Assembly: GCA_905221605.1 (NCBI GenBank)
Contig: CAJNDS010000389.1
Coordinates: forward strand, 1 to 64,000
Source of the DNA: Symbiodinium natans
Lineage: Eukaryota; Sar; Dinophyceae; Suessiales; Symbiodiniaceae
Length of the DNA stretch: 64,000 nucleotides
Reading direction: 5' to 3'
The notes under the pieces are model-generated. The model did not search any database. It had not been told where the DNA came from and worked only from the letters and a program-made list of their open reading frames with translations. The translations under genes and the position numbers were made by a program. Positions 47,542 through 57,295 of this stretch are shown piece after piece; within the stretch, counting starts at the first letter, position 1, and each line of letters begins with the position of its first letter.

Positions 47542-48078
47542 GTGCACTTCGTGACTTTTGGCTCAAGTGGCTCAAGTGGCTCAAATGGCTCTAACTGTGA
47601 AAAAGAGAGAGTTGTCCGCACTTGTGTGAGAGGTCAGGGTTCGTGCTTTCAAGGGAAAAGGTACCAGAGGGACCTTCGGTTTTTCACGTGGAGCGGAGCT
47701 TGTGCCTTGTGGTACAAGCCCGTGCATGGTCTTTGGTTGTCTGAGTGCCTGGAGGCAAGTTTGGGTTTGGAGCCCAGACTGCCAGTGGACCGGAATCTCT
47801 TGTACTCGGACCGTGTAAGTGAGTACCGGGACGCCTGTCCTGTGAGGAGGCGGATCCGGCCTCATCAAGCTTGGAAGCAGTTGGTTCAGCGGCTGTTGAG
47901 GCACTTTGGAGCCCGGGCAAGGTGGTTTGTCTGGAACTGGATTGGTTGTGACCGATCTTGGAGGAATACGGTGCTTGGTAGAGTAGAACTAAGGTTCTTC
48001 AGGAGCCTGGACCATCTGGTGTTGGTGAGAGAATTTTCGCCAGAAGACGTTGTGGAGAGACTGCAGGCTGGAGCCTGA
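47542..48078 (+). other. Leader open frame across LTR end and 5' leader
   Basis: 178 codons open from inside the LTR to 11 bp before the main ORF. Content is not recognisable and the first part is the LTR repeat tract. It could be an upstream ORF or chance. The primer-binding site should lie just after 47688 (TGGAGCGGAGC), but I did not match it to a tRNA. Confidence 0.25.
47556..47567 (+). promoter_or_regulatory. Spliced-leader-like motif in 5' LTR
   Basis: TTTTGGCTCAAG equals the last 12 bases of the dinoflagellate spliced leader (recalled as CCGTAGCCATTTTGGCTCAAG). It is followed by two more TGGCTCAA copies. The same motif is at 57085-57096 in the 3' LTR. Confidence 0.5.
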
Positions 48079-48089
48079 GTTCAGGAACT

Positions 48090-51000
48090 ATGTTGAATAC
48101 ATCCCCACGACATACCAGTGGAGCTCATGTGAGGAGTCCAAGAGGTGGACGAGAGCGTGGAAGCTCTGTGCCCATCATGGATGCTGAGACAAGGCGAAGG
48201 GTAGACCCTTTTCCGGGTTTGGGAAATCCCAACCCACTGTGGGTGCAAGGTTTGGCACAAGGAAGCCAACCTGTGTATGGCCCAGTGCCCAGAGGTCGAA
48301 CTCCCGCCAGAAGCCCTCATGGGGTAGCTACTGGAGCACCCCAACAGACAATGGGAGGCCCTTCGTTTCCCCCTGGTTTGCCTCAGCAAGCGGTAGGAAG
48401 TCCTTCGTTACCACCAGGACTATCCACTGGACCTCCTCAACCTGTGGTGACACCATCACAAACATCACCCGACGTGCAAGGGTTGACGAGACAAGTGCGA
48501 GAATTGGAAAGCATGATGCAGCAACTGGTTGTGCAGCAACAGCAGTTTATGCAAACGATGACTTCGTCCATGGTGCAGCAACAGCAGCAGCATCAGCAGT
48601 GGATGATACAGCAGCATCAGCAACAGCAGCCACAGCAACAGCAACAGGTGAATCCCCCCTTACCTCAGGATGGTGTTCCTGAGAACATGCCCAGTTCTTC
48701 TTCGGGATGTCAAGGTGCATCGCCAGTGGGTACTCCTGCGAAGGGGACCCAGCTTTTTCGGATGGCGAGCCCAAGTCCCCCACTGAGACCTCCACCTCTG
48801 GAGCAAGAAAGGGAAAGGGATGTGTTTGCTCGATCGGACAAATGGTTGCCCAGTTTGCCGACCATTGACTTTTCGTCTTGGAAGGATCGCATCTCTGAAG
48901 CTCTTGGATTCTTGACCTGGATGGAGAAGCTGACCAGTTGGGTTGGTTTGGGTTCAGAAGTGTTTCCCAATGAGCTCATGCATGCGGTGAAGACTCAAGA
49001 AGAGTCTCGGCTGAAACAGGATCGACTTACTGTGGAGCAACAGAAGAGGTCGACGAGGCTGATGCACATCCTGCGACAGACTTTTGCAAATCATGAGAAG
49101 AGTTCTCTGATTTTGCAGACATATGTTGAAAGTGAGAGCACTTATCAACAATCTGGTTTTGTGGCTTTGAGATTGCTGGCGAAGGAGTTTTGCCTGAAGT
49201 CGCGAGCTGAATGCCTGTTCTTTCGGTCGCAGCTGGTGAATCAAACCGTGAAAGCACCCAGTATTCCGGAGATCATTCGAAAGATTGAGCATGAGTTGAA
49301 CAAGTACACCAAGCTGCTCAATAGTCTTGATCCCGATGTGCATGCTGGTGGTTTGCAGATCCAAGAAGCGGATTCGGTTATGGTTTTGCTGCGCAGTTTG
49401 CCAGATCGGTGTAGAAGCCATTGCTTGTTGCATGGCGATAGTGAATCGTTTGAAGATCTGAAAAGAGTTGCTCTGAAGTTTGAGGTGCAACAAAGGGTGT
49501 GGTCAGAAGCCCCTGGCACGAAGCTTCAACCTTTTCGAGATCCCAATGAGGGAAAGGGCAACGAAGGAAAACCAAAAGGCAAAGGAAAGGAACAGAAAGG
49601 CAAGCGCGAATCAAGCAAAGGTGCTGGCAAACGAGCTTCAAGCCAGAACAAGAAGGATGTGGAGTGCTATGTGTGTGGTGGAAAGGGACATTATGCCCGC
49701 GATTGCTGGTATAAGGAGGGAGATTCAGGCAAGAAGCCCAATTCCCCCAATGCTAAGGCGAAAGCCAAGGCAAAAGGAGATCCCAAGAAGAAGCCCGAAA
49801 AGGGAAAGCCCAAAGGAAAAGGCAAAGGAAAGGGGAAGACAGTTGCTGAAGTCTCCCAAGAGGGTGAGTCGAGTGACTACCAGCTAACTGGAGGTGAATG
49901 GAATGAACCTGAGTCAGAGGCCCGAGTGGAATCTGTGTTGCAACCTCTGGAAGGATTGCTCGATGAAGTGAGAAAAGAGTGGATTCCCCGGAGTACTGAT
50001 GAGATAGATTGGTCATGGGAAGTTGAGACGAGAGTCCGGATTGCCGAGTTGGAGCATCGGATCTCTACCGATTTATCTCAGATGTTGCCATCTAAGTCAG
50101 TTCGGTCTTTGATGAAACCTCCGATGAATCAAGTCAAAAGCATGGAAAAGGATGATGCAAGCAAATGGTGGTTGATTGACTCAGGAGCATCGGTGACTGT
50201 GATTGCGAAAAGATACTTGGATGAGTTCCAGATCTTGGATCGGAAGGCGTTGGGACCTAATGAGAGGTACTCAGCAGCCAACGATACCCCGGTGAATGTC
50301 TTCGAGCGAGTTCGCATCCGAGCCTTGCTGCCTATGTATGAAGGAAAGCAGTATCTTGGTTTGACATCGGTGTGTGTGACTGGAGTTGTAGCAGATGTGG
50401 CTCACAACATCTTGAGCACCGAGCAGATGGTGAATACTGGTTGGGAAGTGAAGTTCACTCGAAGAGAGATTTCGCTGCGACACGAGAAGAAAGGAGTCAT
50501 GGGATATGGAGTATCCTGGGCTGGATGTCCTTGGATCTACCTGCAAGGTGATGCTGGAAAGCGAAAGAAAGTAACCTTTGGAAGAACTGAGGTTCGACCC
50601 ATGGATGTGGATGATGGCCAACGACCGATGGAGGTTGATCAGATGCAGTCAGTGCAGTCAATGACCAAGAAAAAGCAAGAAGAAATGGAGCTGCATCGGA
50701 TGCGAGGCCACATTCCTTTTTCGTCCGAATGTCCTCATTGTCGGATGACAAGAGGAACAACCCAGCATCGTCGGACCAAGGATGCTCAAGACCGACCCGT
50801 GGCGTTGCAAGCAGATTTCTGCTTCATCAACCTGGTAACTGGTACTTTTGCGAAAGACCAGCCGACGGCTCCCAACATGAAAGTACTGGTCATGACTGAA
50901 ATGTCAACCAGAATGATTGGATGTCTGTTGGTAGGGACCAATGCTGACAATACCTCCAGCTGGATTCGTTATTGGATGAATGCTTTCGGACTGGACATTG

Positions 51001-54000
51001 CAGGGTCTGCTGTACTGTTGAGGACAGACAGCGAGACAGCGGTGAGCGCCCTCATCAAGAGAGCCAATCTGGGGATTAGGATTGTGACCCAAAGAGCACC
51101 TCCGCAGGGACATGAAGCGGTTGGTGGTGTGGAAAGGGCAGTGAGAACACTCAAGGAGTTGTTCAGCACGGTGAGGTTGGATCTACGAGCGCAGGGCTTT
51201 GACTTGAAAAGAAGTCCTCGAGCGTTTGAGTTTGGTCTGATTTACTGTGCTGCAATGCACAATCACCATGCAGCTGCCTTTGATGGGAAGAAATCACCCC
51301 AGGAGTTGGTACTACAGAGATCCCTCCATGAGTGTGGATCGTCGTTGATAGGTGCTACAGTTCTGGCTGAGCTACCGGATTCGATGAAAACCACGGCGCT
51401 CTCCCGGTTTGTGGAAGCAGCCTATGTGTACCCTGAAGTTGGTGGCTTGACTCATGTTGTGAGTGCCATGGTGGATGGTTGTCCAAAACACTTTCGAGCA
51501 AAGTCCATCAAGCACATCGTTCCGTTGAAGATTGGGTTGGAGCATTGTCAACATTTGCTCAAGGAGCATGATCCATCGGATACATTGGCTCCCCCGATTC
51601 TGAAGGAGAAAGAGGATGGTGTGCCCGATCGGATTGAAGGTGAAGCGGACAAGGCCTTTGAGGGCCGAGTGTCTGATGGACCGACCACAGACATGAGCAA
51701 AGTTGGACCTCCAGCTGCATGGGTGAAGGAACATGGTGGCACAGCGAACTGTCCTGCGTGTGGTCCAAAAAGAGGAAAAGCCAACCACAATACTGAATGC
51801 CGAAAACGGTATGATGATTGGTTGAAAGCTCAACGACAACGGTTGGAATCGAAAGAACCAACAGAGGAAACTCCAAAAATGGACCAGAGAAGCTCAAAGG
51901 ATGCGGGGGTGATGGAGTCTGGAAGTGAGCCTTCACTCCTGAAACGCCCGAAGATCACCTATGAGAGTCGACCAGATCCCAAGTTGGAGGAGAAGCAAAG
52001 CGTCCCAACACCTGCGACAGAAGTTGTGGATGTTGACATGGAGGATTTTGAGGATCCAAGTTTGCCTTACCAAGGGATTCCAGATGAGGCAATGGAACCT
52101 GGATACTTCGAAGGAGAAACTCCCGCTGAGGATGAAGCGATCCCAATGGAGGAAGAAAAACCTCAAATGGATGTGGATTCAGTTCCAAATGAGTCCAGTC
52201 GAGTTCCCCGGCGTTTAGAGAGTTTAACTTCAGATGTGAACTCAGTTCCAGATGAGTCCAATCGAGTTCCCCGGCTGATCAATCGTATTTATTTAGACCC
52301 AAGACTCGATGTGCCTCAAGGTCCTATTAAAATGGTAAGCAGTGACGAGAGTCCGAAGTTGGTACATGTGACCAATTCGATTCTGCTCAACAAGAATAGC
52401 ACTTTCCCGGAGTCCATGAAGGTGTGTGGATCCCAAGTTTGGCTGGCAAGACCCACGAGTGTTCTGTCTGAGATAGATGGATGTCCATTAGATGTGGATA
52501 AAACAGTGGAAGGCCGGCGAACTGAGCTGCAGAGTATGACTGCTCACAAAGCAGGGAGAGTGGTTGGAGCAGACGAGGCTCAGAAGTTTGCTCGTCAGCA
52601 TGGGATAAAGATCATCCCAACCCGATGGGTCATAGGCCCAAAGGTGGTGAATGGCAAGGAAGCTGTGAGAGCTCGGTGTGTGGTGCAAGACATCGCAAAG
52701 GGGAGCACAGCATCATCTTTAGGACTGAGTGCTACGACTCCTTCTTTAGAAGCGTTACGGACGCTTTTGGCCATTGCTTCGGTAGATGCTATGGATATCG
52801 CAACTTTGGATGTTAGCACTGCATTCTTGCATTCCCCCCTTCCGAAAGGATCGAAGGCGATTATCCAATTGCCCAAGGATGTTTCCGCCTGCAAGGACTA
52901 TTATGTCCCGGTGTTTATGATTCTGGATCAAGCCATGAATGGTTTGAGAGTTGCCGCCAAAGCTTGGAACTTGAAGCTGGCGACAGTTGTGAAGAAAGTT
53001 GGGTTGAAGCAATGCCCAACGGAACCTTCCGTCTTCGAGGGCACTGTGAGAGGGAAAAGATTCCTCATGTTGTGCTATGTGGACGATTTGATTCTGTGTG
53101 GCACTAGAGATGCCATTCGGTTGGTGACCGACACCCTGAACGGAGAGTTGAAGATCAAGGAAACGGGTCGAATCACTTCCACTGGTGGAAAGATCACCTT
53201 TTTGGGGCGAGAGATTGAGAGACAAGGGAGTCATCTCAGGATGCGAGTGCCCCCGGCATACTTAGATGCCCTGTTCGAGACAGAGTTCTGTAAGGACCTG
53301 AAGGTGGTTACTGCTCCTCCGGACATCGTGAAAACGGTCGAGAAGGGCAGAGCAAGTGGTTCGGATCCTGAGTTGAGTGACACTGCAGCTGCGAGGTACA
53401 GAGCAGTACTTGGCCGGATTGCATGGTGGGGTCAGTCGAGACCTGACCTGAGTAGGTGGATGTCCATTCTTTCGCAAGGACAGTCCAAGCCAACAGCATG
53501 CTTTGAGCAAGCATTGCGACAAGTGATTAGGTTCCTAAAGGGACAATACCATGCATGGCAGTACTTTGGCCCTGATGGGAATGTACCGGACAGTGGGCCG
53601 GCGCAGCTGGAAGTGTATGCGGATGCCAGTTGGGCACCCCAAGCGTCGTTAGGACGAAGATCTGTGTCGGGCATAGCCATCTTTTATAGAGGATGCCTGA
53701 TCAAGGGAATCTCTCGAGTTCAAGGGTGTGTATCGCTGAGTTCTTGTGAAGCCGAGTTGAGAGCCATCTTGACTGCGGTACAGGAGAGTGAGGGACTTGC
53801 GACTTTGATCGGTCAGTTGGCCGAGTCAGATGTCACGATCCGATTGCACACTGACAGTTCCTCAGCGAGAGCGGTTTTGCTAAACCGTGGGTTGAGTAGG
53901 CGAGTTCGCCACTTAGACATCGCTGTCTGCTATCTTCAGGAGCGGATACAGGAAGCTCAGACCTTGAAGGTCATTTGGTGCCCGACAGCGGGAATGATCG

Positions 54001-56087
54001 CTGACGTTCTTACAAAGTGCTTGAGTCAAGTGACATTCTGTCAGCACCAGCAAGCTATGGGTATATACCCTGGTGAAGATGTGCAGCAGGTGTGGAGGAT
54101 CTGTGGAATCCGACCAAGGGTTGGAGTTCAGGCATGCCAGTGTGCCGAGGCAACTGGATGCAGTGTGGAGCAAGTTGGATCGTTGAAAAGTGTGAAAAAG
54201 TGTGGTGAAGTTTTTGAAAATTTCCACCTTAGAAGTCCCGAAACCCTTCGTGAAGACTCTTCCCCTGAGGTTCAAGAAATGGATTTATGGTCCAACCGCA
54301 AAAGCTTTGGTTCAAGCACCACGGAAGCTAGCCCTAGCCTGGAGCCTGTACCTTTGGTGAAGGACAGGAAAATGGCAGCTGAAGACAGCAGGAAGGGTGA
54401 GCAGGGTGCTGAGATGAAAAGCCCCTTTTGGTGTAAGGTTTGCAAATGGTTGTTCAGATCCGAGCATGCTGCCGGGTTGAGCTGGGATGAAAGTGGCAAG
54501 CCCAAGTGCGAAAAGTGCAAACAGACTGTGACAGTCTCTGGCACGGATGCAAGCCATGCATTCCATCTCCGAGAGGCAGAGAAGGAGCGCCGAGCTGCTG
54601 GAAAAAGGGGTGATAAAGGTGAAAGCCGAGGCTCAGGCCAAGCTGCACCGAAACCCAAGGCCATGCCGAAGGTGATTGAACGGATGGTCGACGTGTTTCC
54701 GGAGCTGGCGGATCCAGAGCCGCCGAAGTGGTTCGGTGATGTGTCATGGAGTATCTGCCGGCGCGGAACTCCAGTGGATGAGCTAGAGCTCAAGGACGTG
54801 GTAGGCACGCTATCCGACAAGGATATGTTGCGCTATCAAAGCTCATACGAGAAGCTGGTGAAGCCCATCCAGGAGGTGTGTGAGCTACAGGAGAAACCCA
54901 CGAAGATCTTCGGAATCTTGGATGTCCGTGGACAGATTGGTGGCAAGGCCATCATCTGGGAGATGGCAGTGAATGAAGGAGGACTGTACATGGAAGTACC
55001 GCCGGGAACGTGTGGCCTGGCGATGTTGAGCTTCGTGAGGTACTTGAAGAGAAAAGGGATAGTCCCTGTTTTGCTTCTGGGTGAGCACCAGGACCTCGGA
55101 GTCTTGCGGATGGTGGATCTGTTGTGCATGCTACCCATTTTGGGAGCAGAGAGGATCATGGAGGATGAAGCTGAGAGCTCGTATTATCCCCCATGGGTGT
55201 TGCGCTGGAAGAGAAGTGCAAAGGAAGGATCCTTGGTGTTTAAGGAACTGGTGGAGCGAGTGCGAGTGATTTCGATGTTGTCGTGTGATACACTTCGGAT
55301 TCACGAGCCGGAGCTGAGGGAGAGACCAGTCCCCAAGTGGTCGTTTGTGGCCTACAGCCACTACAGATCCGTGATGGAGTCTGTTGCAGGATTCTTGGAG
55401 GACCTGGAGAAAAAGAAAGAGGAGATCACCGACACGCAGAGGGCGGCAAGCTGGAAGAAGGTGGTTGCGAGTGAGACTCGAAGCGGTGTTGTGTGGATCT
55501 GCAAGTGTAAGTGGCACTTGCCGACCGACTATGTGGTGAGGTTCAACTTGACGTTGCCTGCCGACATGTGGCAGCAAGCCTTTGGGATCATGGGTGAGAA
55601 TGTTGGGAAACTCGAGAAGGAGGAAAAGGACCTGAAGCGGATCCTCAAGGCTGCAGCGGAACAGCAAGACCGAGAGTTCGAGGAAGCTGAGCGAAAGCGC
55701 AAGCGCATCGCCGACCTGTCAGCTGCCGAGGAAGAAGCTGCTAAGAGAGCAAAGCTGGAAGGCGAAGCGGTTCGCTCGCCTGTGTCAGTTGTACCATCTG
55801 AGTTGGATGCAGCAGCTATCGCGCAGATTGCTGAGCGTGTGAAGGCAAGCTTTAGTGTTGCCGATTTGGAGCTGATGTTGGAAGAGAAGAAGAGAAAGGT
55901 TGGAGACCAGCCAACTGAGAGGCCTGCGGAGACGCCAGCTGAGCCTAGCCGATCTTCGCAGGATGTGATGATGGAAACGAGGACGGCTGAGTTGGCGGAG
56001 ATGAAGGAAGCCGCCAAGGAGCGCCGCGCCAAGTTGATGGAGTCAACTGGAGCTGGCGAGAAGAAGGGCGAAGAGGATGAAGAATGA
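48090..56087 (+). CDS. Copia Gag-Pol polyprotein with ~665-residue C-terminal extension
   Basis: 2665 residues in one frame. Gln-rich N-terminus (about 130-190), Gag helical region (about 250-500), CCHC knuckle CYVCGGKGHYARDC at 526-539, protease WLIDSGAS (Asp697), integrase HHCC zinc site (His869, Cys881, Cys884) and DDE triad Asp909, Asp980, Glu1015. Next are an acidic linker with CPAC...H...C (about 1221), RT with DVSTAFLHSPL and YVDD (1663-1666), and RNase H with VYADASWAP (Asp1845) and IADVLTK (1972). From about 2000 to 2665 it continues with a zinc-ribbon-like pair CKVC (2115, 2118) and CEKC (2140, 2143), a well-mixed domain (about 2180-2480) and a charged coiled coil. Copia proteins usually end soon after ADxLTK, so this tail is unusual; it has no recognisable envelope features. 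Confidence 0.95.
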   Translation: MLNTSPRHTSGAHVRSPRGGRERGSSVPIMDAETRRRVDPFPGLGNPNPLWVQGLAQGSQPVYGPVPRGRTPARSPHGVATGAPQQTMGGPSFPPGLPQQAVGSPSLPPGLSTGPPQPVVTPSQTSPDVQGLTRQVRELESMMQQLVVQQQQFMQTMTSSMVQQQQQHQQWMIQQHQQQQPQQQQQVNPPLPQDGVPENMPSSSSGCQGASPVGTPAKGTQLFRMASPSPPLRPPPLEQERERDVFARSDKWLPSLPTIDFSSWKDRISEALGFLTWMEKLTSWVGLGSEVFPNELMHAVKTQEESRLKQDRLTVEQQKRSTRLMHILRQTFANHEKSSLILQTYVESESTYQQSGFVALRLLAKEFCLKSRAECLFFRSQLVNQTVKAPSIPEIIRKIEHELNKYTKLLNSLDPDVHAGGLQIQEADSVMVLLRSLPDRCRSHCLLHGDSESFEDLKRVALKFEVQQRVWSEAPGTKLQPFRDPNEGKGNEGKPKGKGKEQKGKRESSKGAGKRASSQNKKDVECYVCGGKGHYARDCWYKEGDSGKKPNSPNAKAKAKAKGDPKKKPEKGKPKGKGKGKGKTVAEVSQEGESSDYQLTGGEWNEPESEARVESVLQPLEGLLDEVRKEWIPRSTDEIDWSWEVETRVRIAELEHRISTDLSQMLPSKSVRSLMKPPMNQVKSMEKDDASKWWLIDSGASVTVIAKRYLDEFQILDRKALGPNERYSAANDTPVNVFERVRIRALLPMYEGKQYLGLTSVCVTGVVADVAHNILSTEQMVNTGWEVKFTRREISLRHEKKGVMGYGVSWAGCPWIYLQGDAGKRKKVTFGRTEVRPMDVDDGQRPMEVDQMQSVQSMTKKKQEEMELHRMRGHIPFSSECPHCRMTRGTTQHRRTKDAQDRPVALQADFCFINLVTGTFAKDQPTAPNMKVLVMTEMSTRMIGCLLVGTNADNTSSWIRYWMNAFGLDIAGSAVLLRTDSETAVSALIKRANLGIRIVTQRAPPQGHEAVGGVERAVRTLKELFSTVRLDLRAQGFDLKRSPRAFEFGLIYCAAMHNHHAAAFDGKKSPQELVLQRSLHECGSSLIGATVLAELPDSMKTTALSRFVEAAYVYPEVGGLTHVVSAMVDGCPKHFRAKSIKHIVPLKIGLEHCQHLLKEHDPSDTLAPPILKEKEDGVPDRIEGEADKAFEGRVSDGPTTDMSKVGPPAAWVKEHGGTANCPACGPKRGKANHNTECRKRYDDWLKAQRQRLESKEPTEETPKMDQRSSKDAGVMESGSEPSLLKRPKITYESRPDPKLEEKQSVPTPATEVVDVDMEDFEDPSLPYQGIPDEAMEPGYFEGETPAEDEAIPMEEEKPQMDVDSVPNESSRVPRRLESLTSDVNSVPDESNRVPRLINRIYLDPRLDVPQGPIKMVSSDESPKLVHVTNSILLNKNSTFPESMKVCGSQVWLARPTSVLSEIDGCPLDVDKTVEGRRTELQSMTAHKAGRVVGADEAQKFARQHGIKIIPTRWVIGPKVVNGKEAVRARCVVQDIAKGSTASSLGLSATTPSLEALRTLLAIASVDAMDIATLDVSTAFLHSPLPKGSKAIIQLPKDVSACKDYYVPVFMILDQAMNGLRVAAKAWNLKLATVVKKVGLKQCPTEPSVFEGTVRGKRFLMLCYVDDLILCGTRDAIRLVTDTLNGELKIKETGRITSTGGKITFLGREIERQGSHLRMRVPPAYLDALFETEFCKDLKVVTAPPDIVKTVEKGRASGSDPELSDTAAARYRAVLGRIAWWGQSRPDLSRWMSILSQGQSKPTACFEQALRQVIRFLKGQYHAWQYFGPDGNVPDSGPAQLEVYADASWAPQASLGRRSVSGIAIFYRGCLIKGISRVQGCVSLSSCEAELRAILTAVQESEGLATLIGQLAESDVTIRLHTDSSSARAVLLNRGLSRRVRHLDIAVCYLQERIQEAQTLKVIWCPTAGMIADVLTKCLSQVTFCQHQQAMGIYPGEDVQQVWRICGIRPRVGVQACQCAEATGCSVEQVGSLKSVKKCGEVFENFHLRSPETLREDSSPEVQEMDLWSNRKSFGSSTTEASPSLEPVPLVKDRKMAAEDSRKGEQGAEMKSPFWCKVCKWLFRSEHAAGLSWDESGKPKCEKCKQTVTVSGTDASHAFHLREAEKERRAAGKRGDKGESRGSGQAAPKPKAMPKVIERMVDVFPELADPEPPKWFGDVSWSICRRGTPVDELELKDVVGTLSDKDMLRYQSSYEKLVKPIQEVCELQEKPTKIFGILDVRGQIGGKAIIWEMAVNEGGLYMEVPPGTCGLAMLSFVRYLKRKGIVPVLLLGEHQDLGVLRMVDLLCMLPILGAERIMEDEAESSYYPPWVLRWKRSAKEGSLVFKELVERVRVISMLSCDTLRIHEPELRERPVPKWSFVAYSHYRSVMESVAGFLEDLEKKKEEITDTQRAASWKKVVASETRSGVVWICKCKWHLPTDYVVRFNLTLPADMWQQAFGIMGENVGKLEKEEKDLKRILKAAAEQQDREFEEAERKRKRIADLSAAEEEAAKRAKLEGEAVRSPVSVVPSELDAAAIAQIAERVKASFSVADLELMLEEKKRKVGDQPTERPAETPAEPSRSSQDVMMETRTAELAEMKEAAKERRAKLMESTGAGEKKGEEDEE

Positions 56088-56487
56088 ACTGAGATGCTAA
56101 GTGATCTCAGTGGTTGGGTGGGTGAGTGAAACCCGCAGCCATTTTTTTGGAAGCCATGGCCGCGTTGCCGCCATGGAGCGCCCGCGATTTTTCTGGTTAG
56201 TGTGAGCCCTTGTTTCAGTGCATGAGAAGTTTGCAAAGAGGAGGCAAAATGATGATGAAACTCAACGAGGGACTCTATAGCCCCTTCTGCAAGGCGTCTG
56301 ATTGCCACCTCTGAAGACGTTTTTGGCTGATGGTACGCTGGAAGAAGCGAAACTATGAAGCCAATCTTTTCCTGAAGGATCAGCTAGCCGATGCTAGTTG
56401 GTGAGTTTGGTGACCTGGAAGATGCGAGACTGAGGAGGAGTACCACGACAAGGTCGAGTGCTGAGTGGGAAACATCTGAAGCTTGCA

Positions 56488-56640
56488 TTAATTCGTTTTC
56501 ACGTGTTTGTCACCACGAACTCTTGGATTCGTTCCAAGACAACCCTGCCCCAGTGCAGGTGGATGCAAGTTTAATTCGTTTTTCACGTGTTTGGACAACG
56601 AACTCTTGGGTTACCAGTGATGTGGACCCAGGACAACCTG
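56488..56640 (+). repeat. Imperfect ~80 bp duplication in the 3' untranslated region
   Basis: TTAATTCGTTTTCACGTGTT...GAACTCTTGG...GACAACC occurs at 56488 and again at 56571. The rest of 56088-56823 shows no coding sequence. Confidence 0.75.
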
Positions 56641-56811
56641 CCTGATGGTGGGATCTTGCATGAGTTTTAAGTTTGATGTCAGAGATCGACTGGTGTGTTG
56701 TTTGTTTCGTTTGGTGGCGAGTACGCACCAAGGGAATGTGGCCAGGGCATCCCCTTAGTGTTGAAGTGCCGAGCTGGGCTTGGACTTCAGATCTTTGACA
56801 TGAACCCTCAG

Positions 56812-56823
56812 CAAAATGCGGGG
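56812..56823 (+). promoter_or_regulatory. Polypurine tract candidate
   Basis: CAAAATGCGGGG directly precedes the 3' LTR, the position where plus-strand DNA synthesis is primed. Confidence 0.5.
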
Positions 56824-57217
56824 GGTGGAAGATTGTGGCTGATCAGTGATGTTTTTGTCATGTTTTGGATCAGCTTGTATAGGTTTGTTTTGCTTCGGAG
56901 TGATTGGGAATCCGTGTGATCCCATCCTCGATGGTTTATGCCTCGTTGATTTCCAAGGAAATCATACGAGTGTGTTTTTGCCCAATACGCTATTTAAAGT
57001 GAGTGTGCAGTGTGTAGGAACTTCGTTCTGAAGCTGAGTTTAAGCTCACAAGAGAGAATTCGTTTAGTTTGTGCACTTCGTGACTTTTGGCTCAAGTGGC
57101 TCAAGTGGCTCAAGTGGCTCTGACTGTGAAAAAGAGAGAGTTGTCCGCACTTGTGTGAGAGGTCAGGGTTCGTGCTTTCAAGGGAAAAGGTACCAGAGGG
57201 ACCTTCGGTTTTTCACG
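56824..57217 (+). repeat. 3' LTR
   Basis: 394 bp, about 98% like the 5' LTR; differs by a two-base T-run change and about seven substitutions. Confidence 0.9.
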
Positions 57218-57295
57218 CGACACTCCTCAAACTTAGATCCTCGATTCTCTCAGCTGTGTTGTGGCGCGGTGTGGGCGTTTCTGTCTATGAGAGAG
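57218..57295. repeat. Palindrome copy 2, part after the copia insertion
   Basis: Starts with the duplicated CGACA and continues CTCCTCAAACTTAGATCCTC to CTGTCTATGAGAGAG, exactly the outer right arm of the palindrome in copy 1. Confidence 0.95.

Larger units (their letters stand above)
47293..47688 (+). repeat. 5' LTR
   Basis: 396 bp from TGTGGAAGATTG to GGTTTTTCACG. Core ends may be TGGAAG...TTTTTCA with two extra bases on each side. It contains a TATA-like CTATTTAAAG at 47461 and a spliced-leader-like motif at 47556. Confidence 0.9.
47293..57217 (+). mobile_element. Nearly intact Ty1/copia retrotransposon with extended ORF
   Basis: LTRs at 47293-47688 and 56824-57217, one uninterrupted 2665-codon frame, a purine-rich tract before the 3' LTR, and the 5 bp CGACA on both sides (47288-47292 and 57218-57222). 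About eight differences between the LTRs and an intact frame indicate a recent insertion. The order integrase before RT identifies it as copia-type. Confidence 0.95.
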
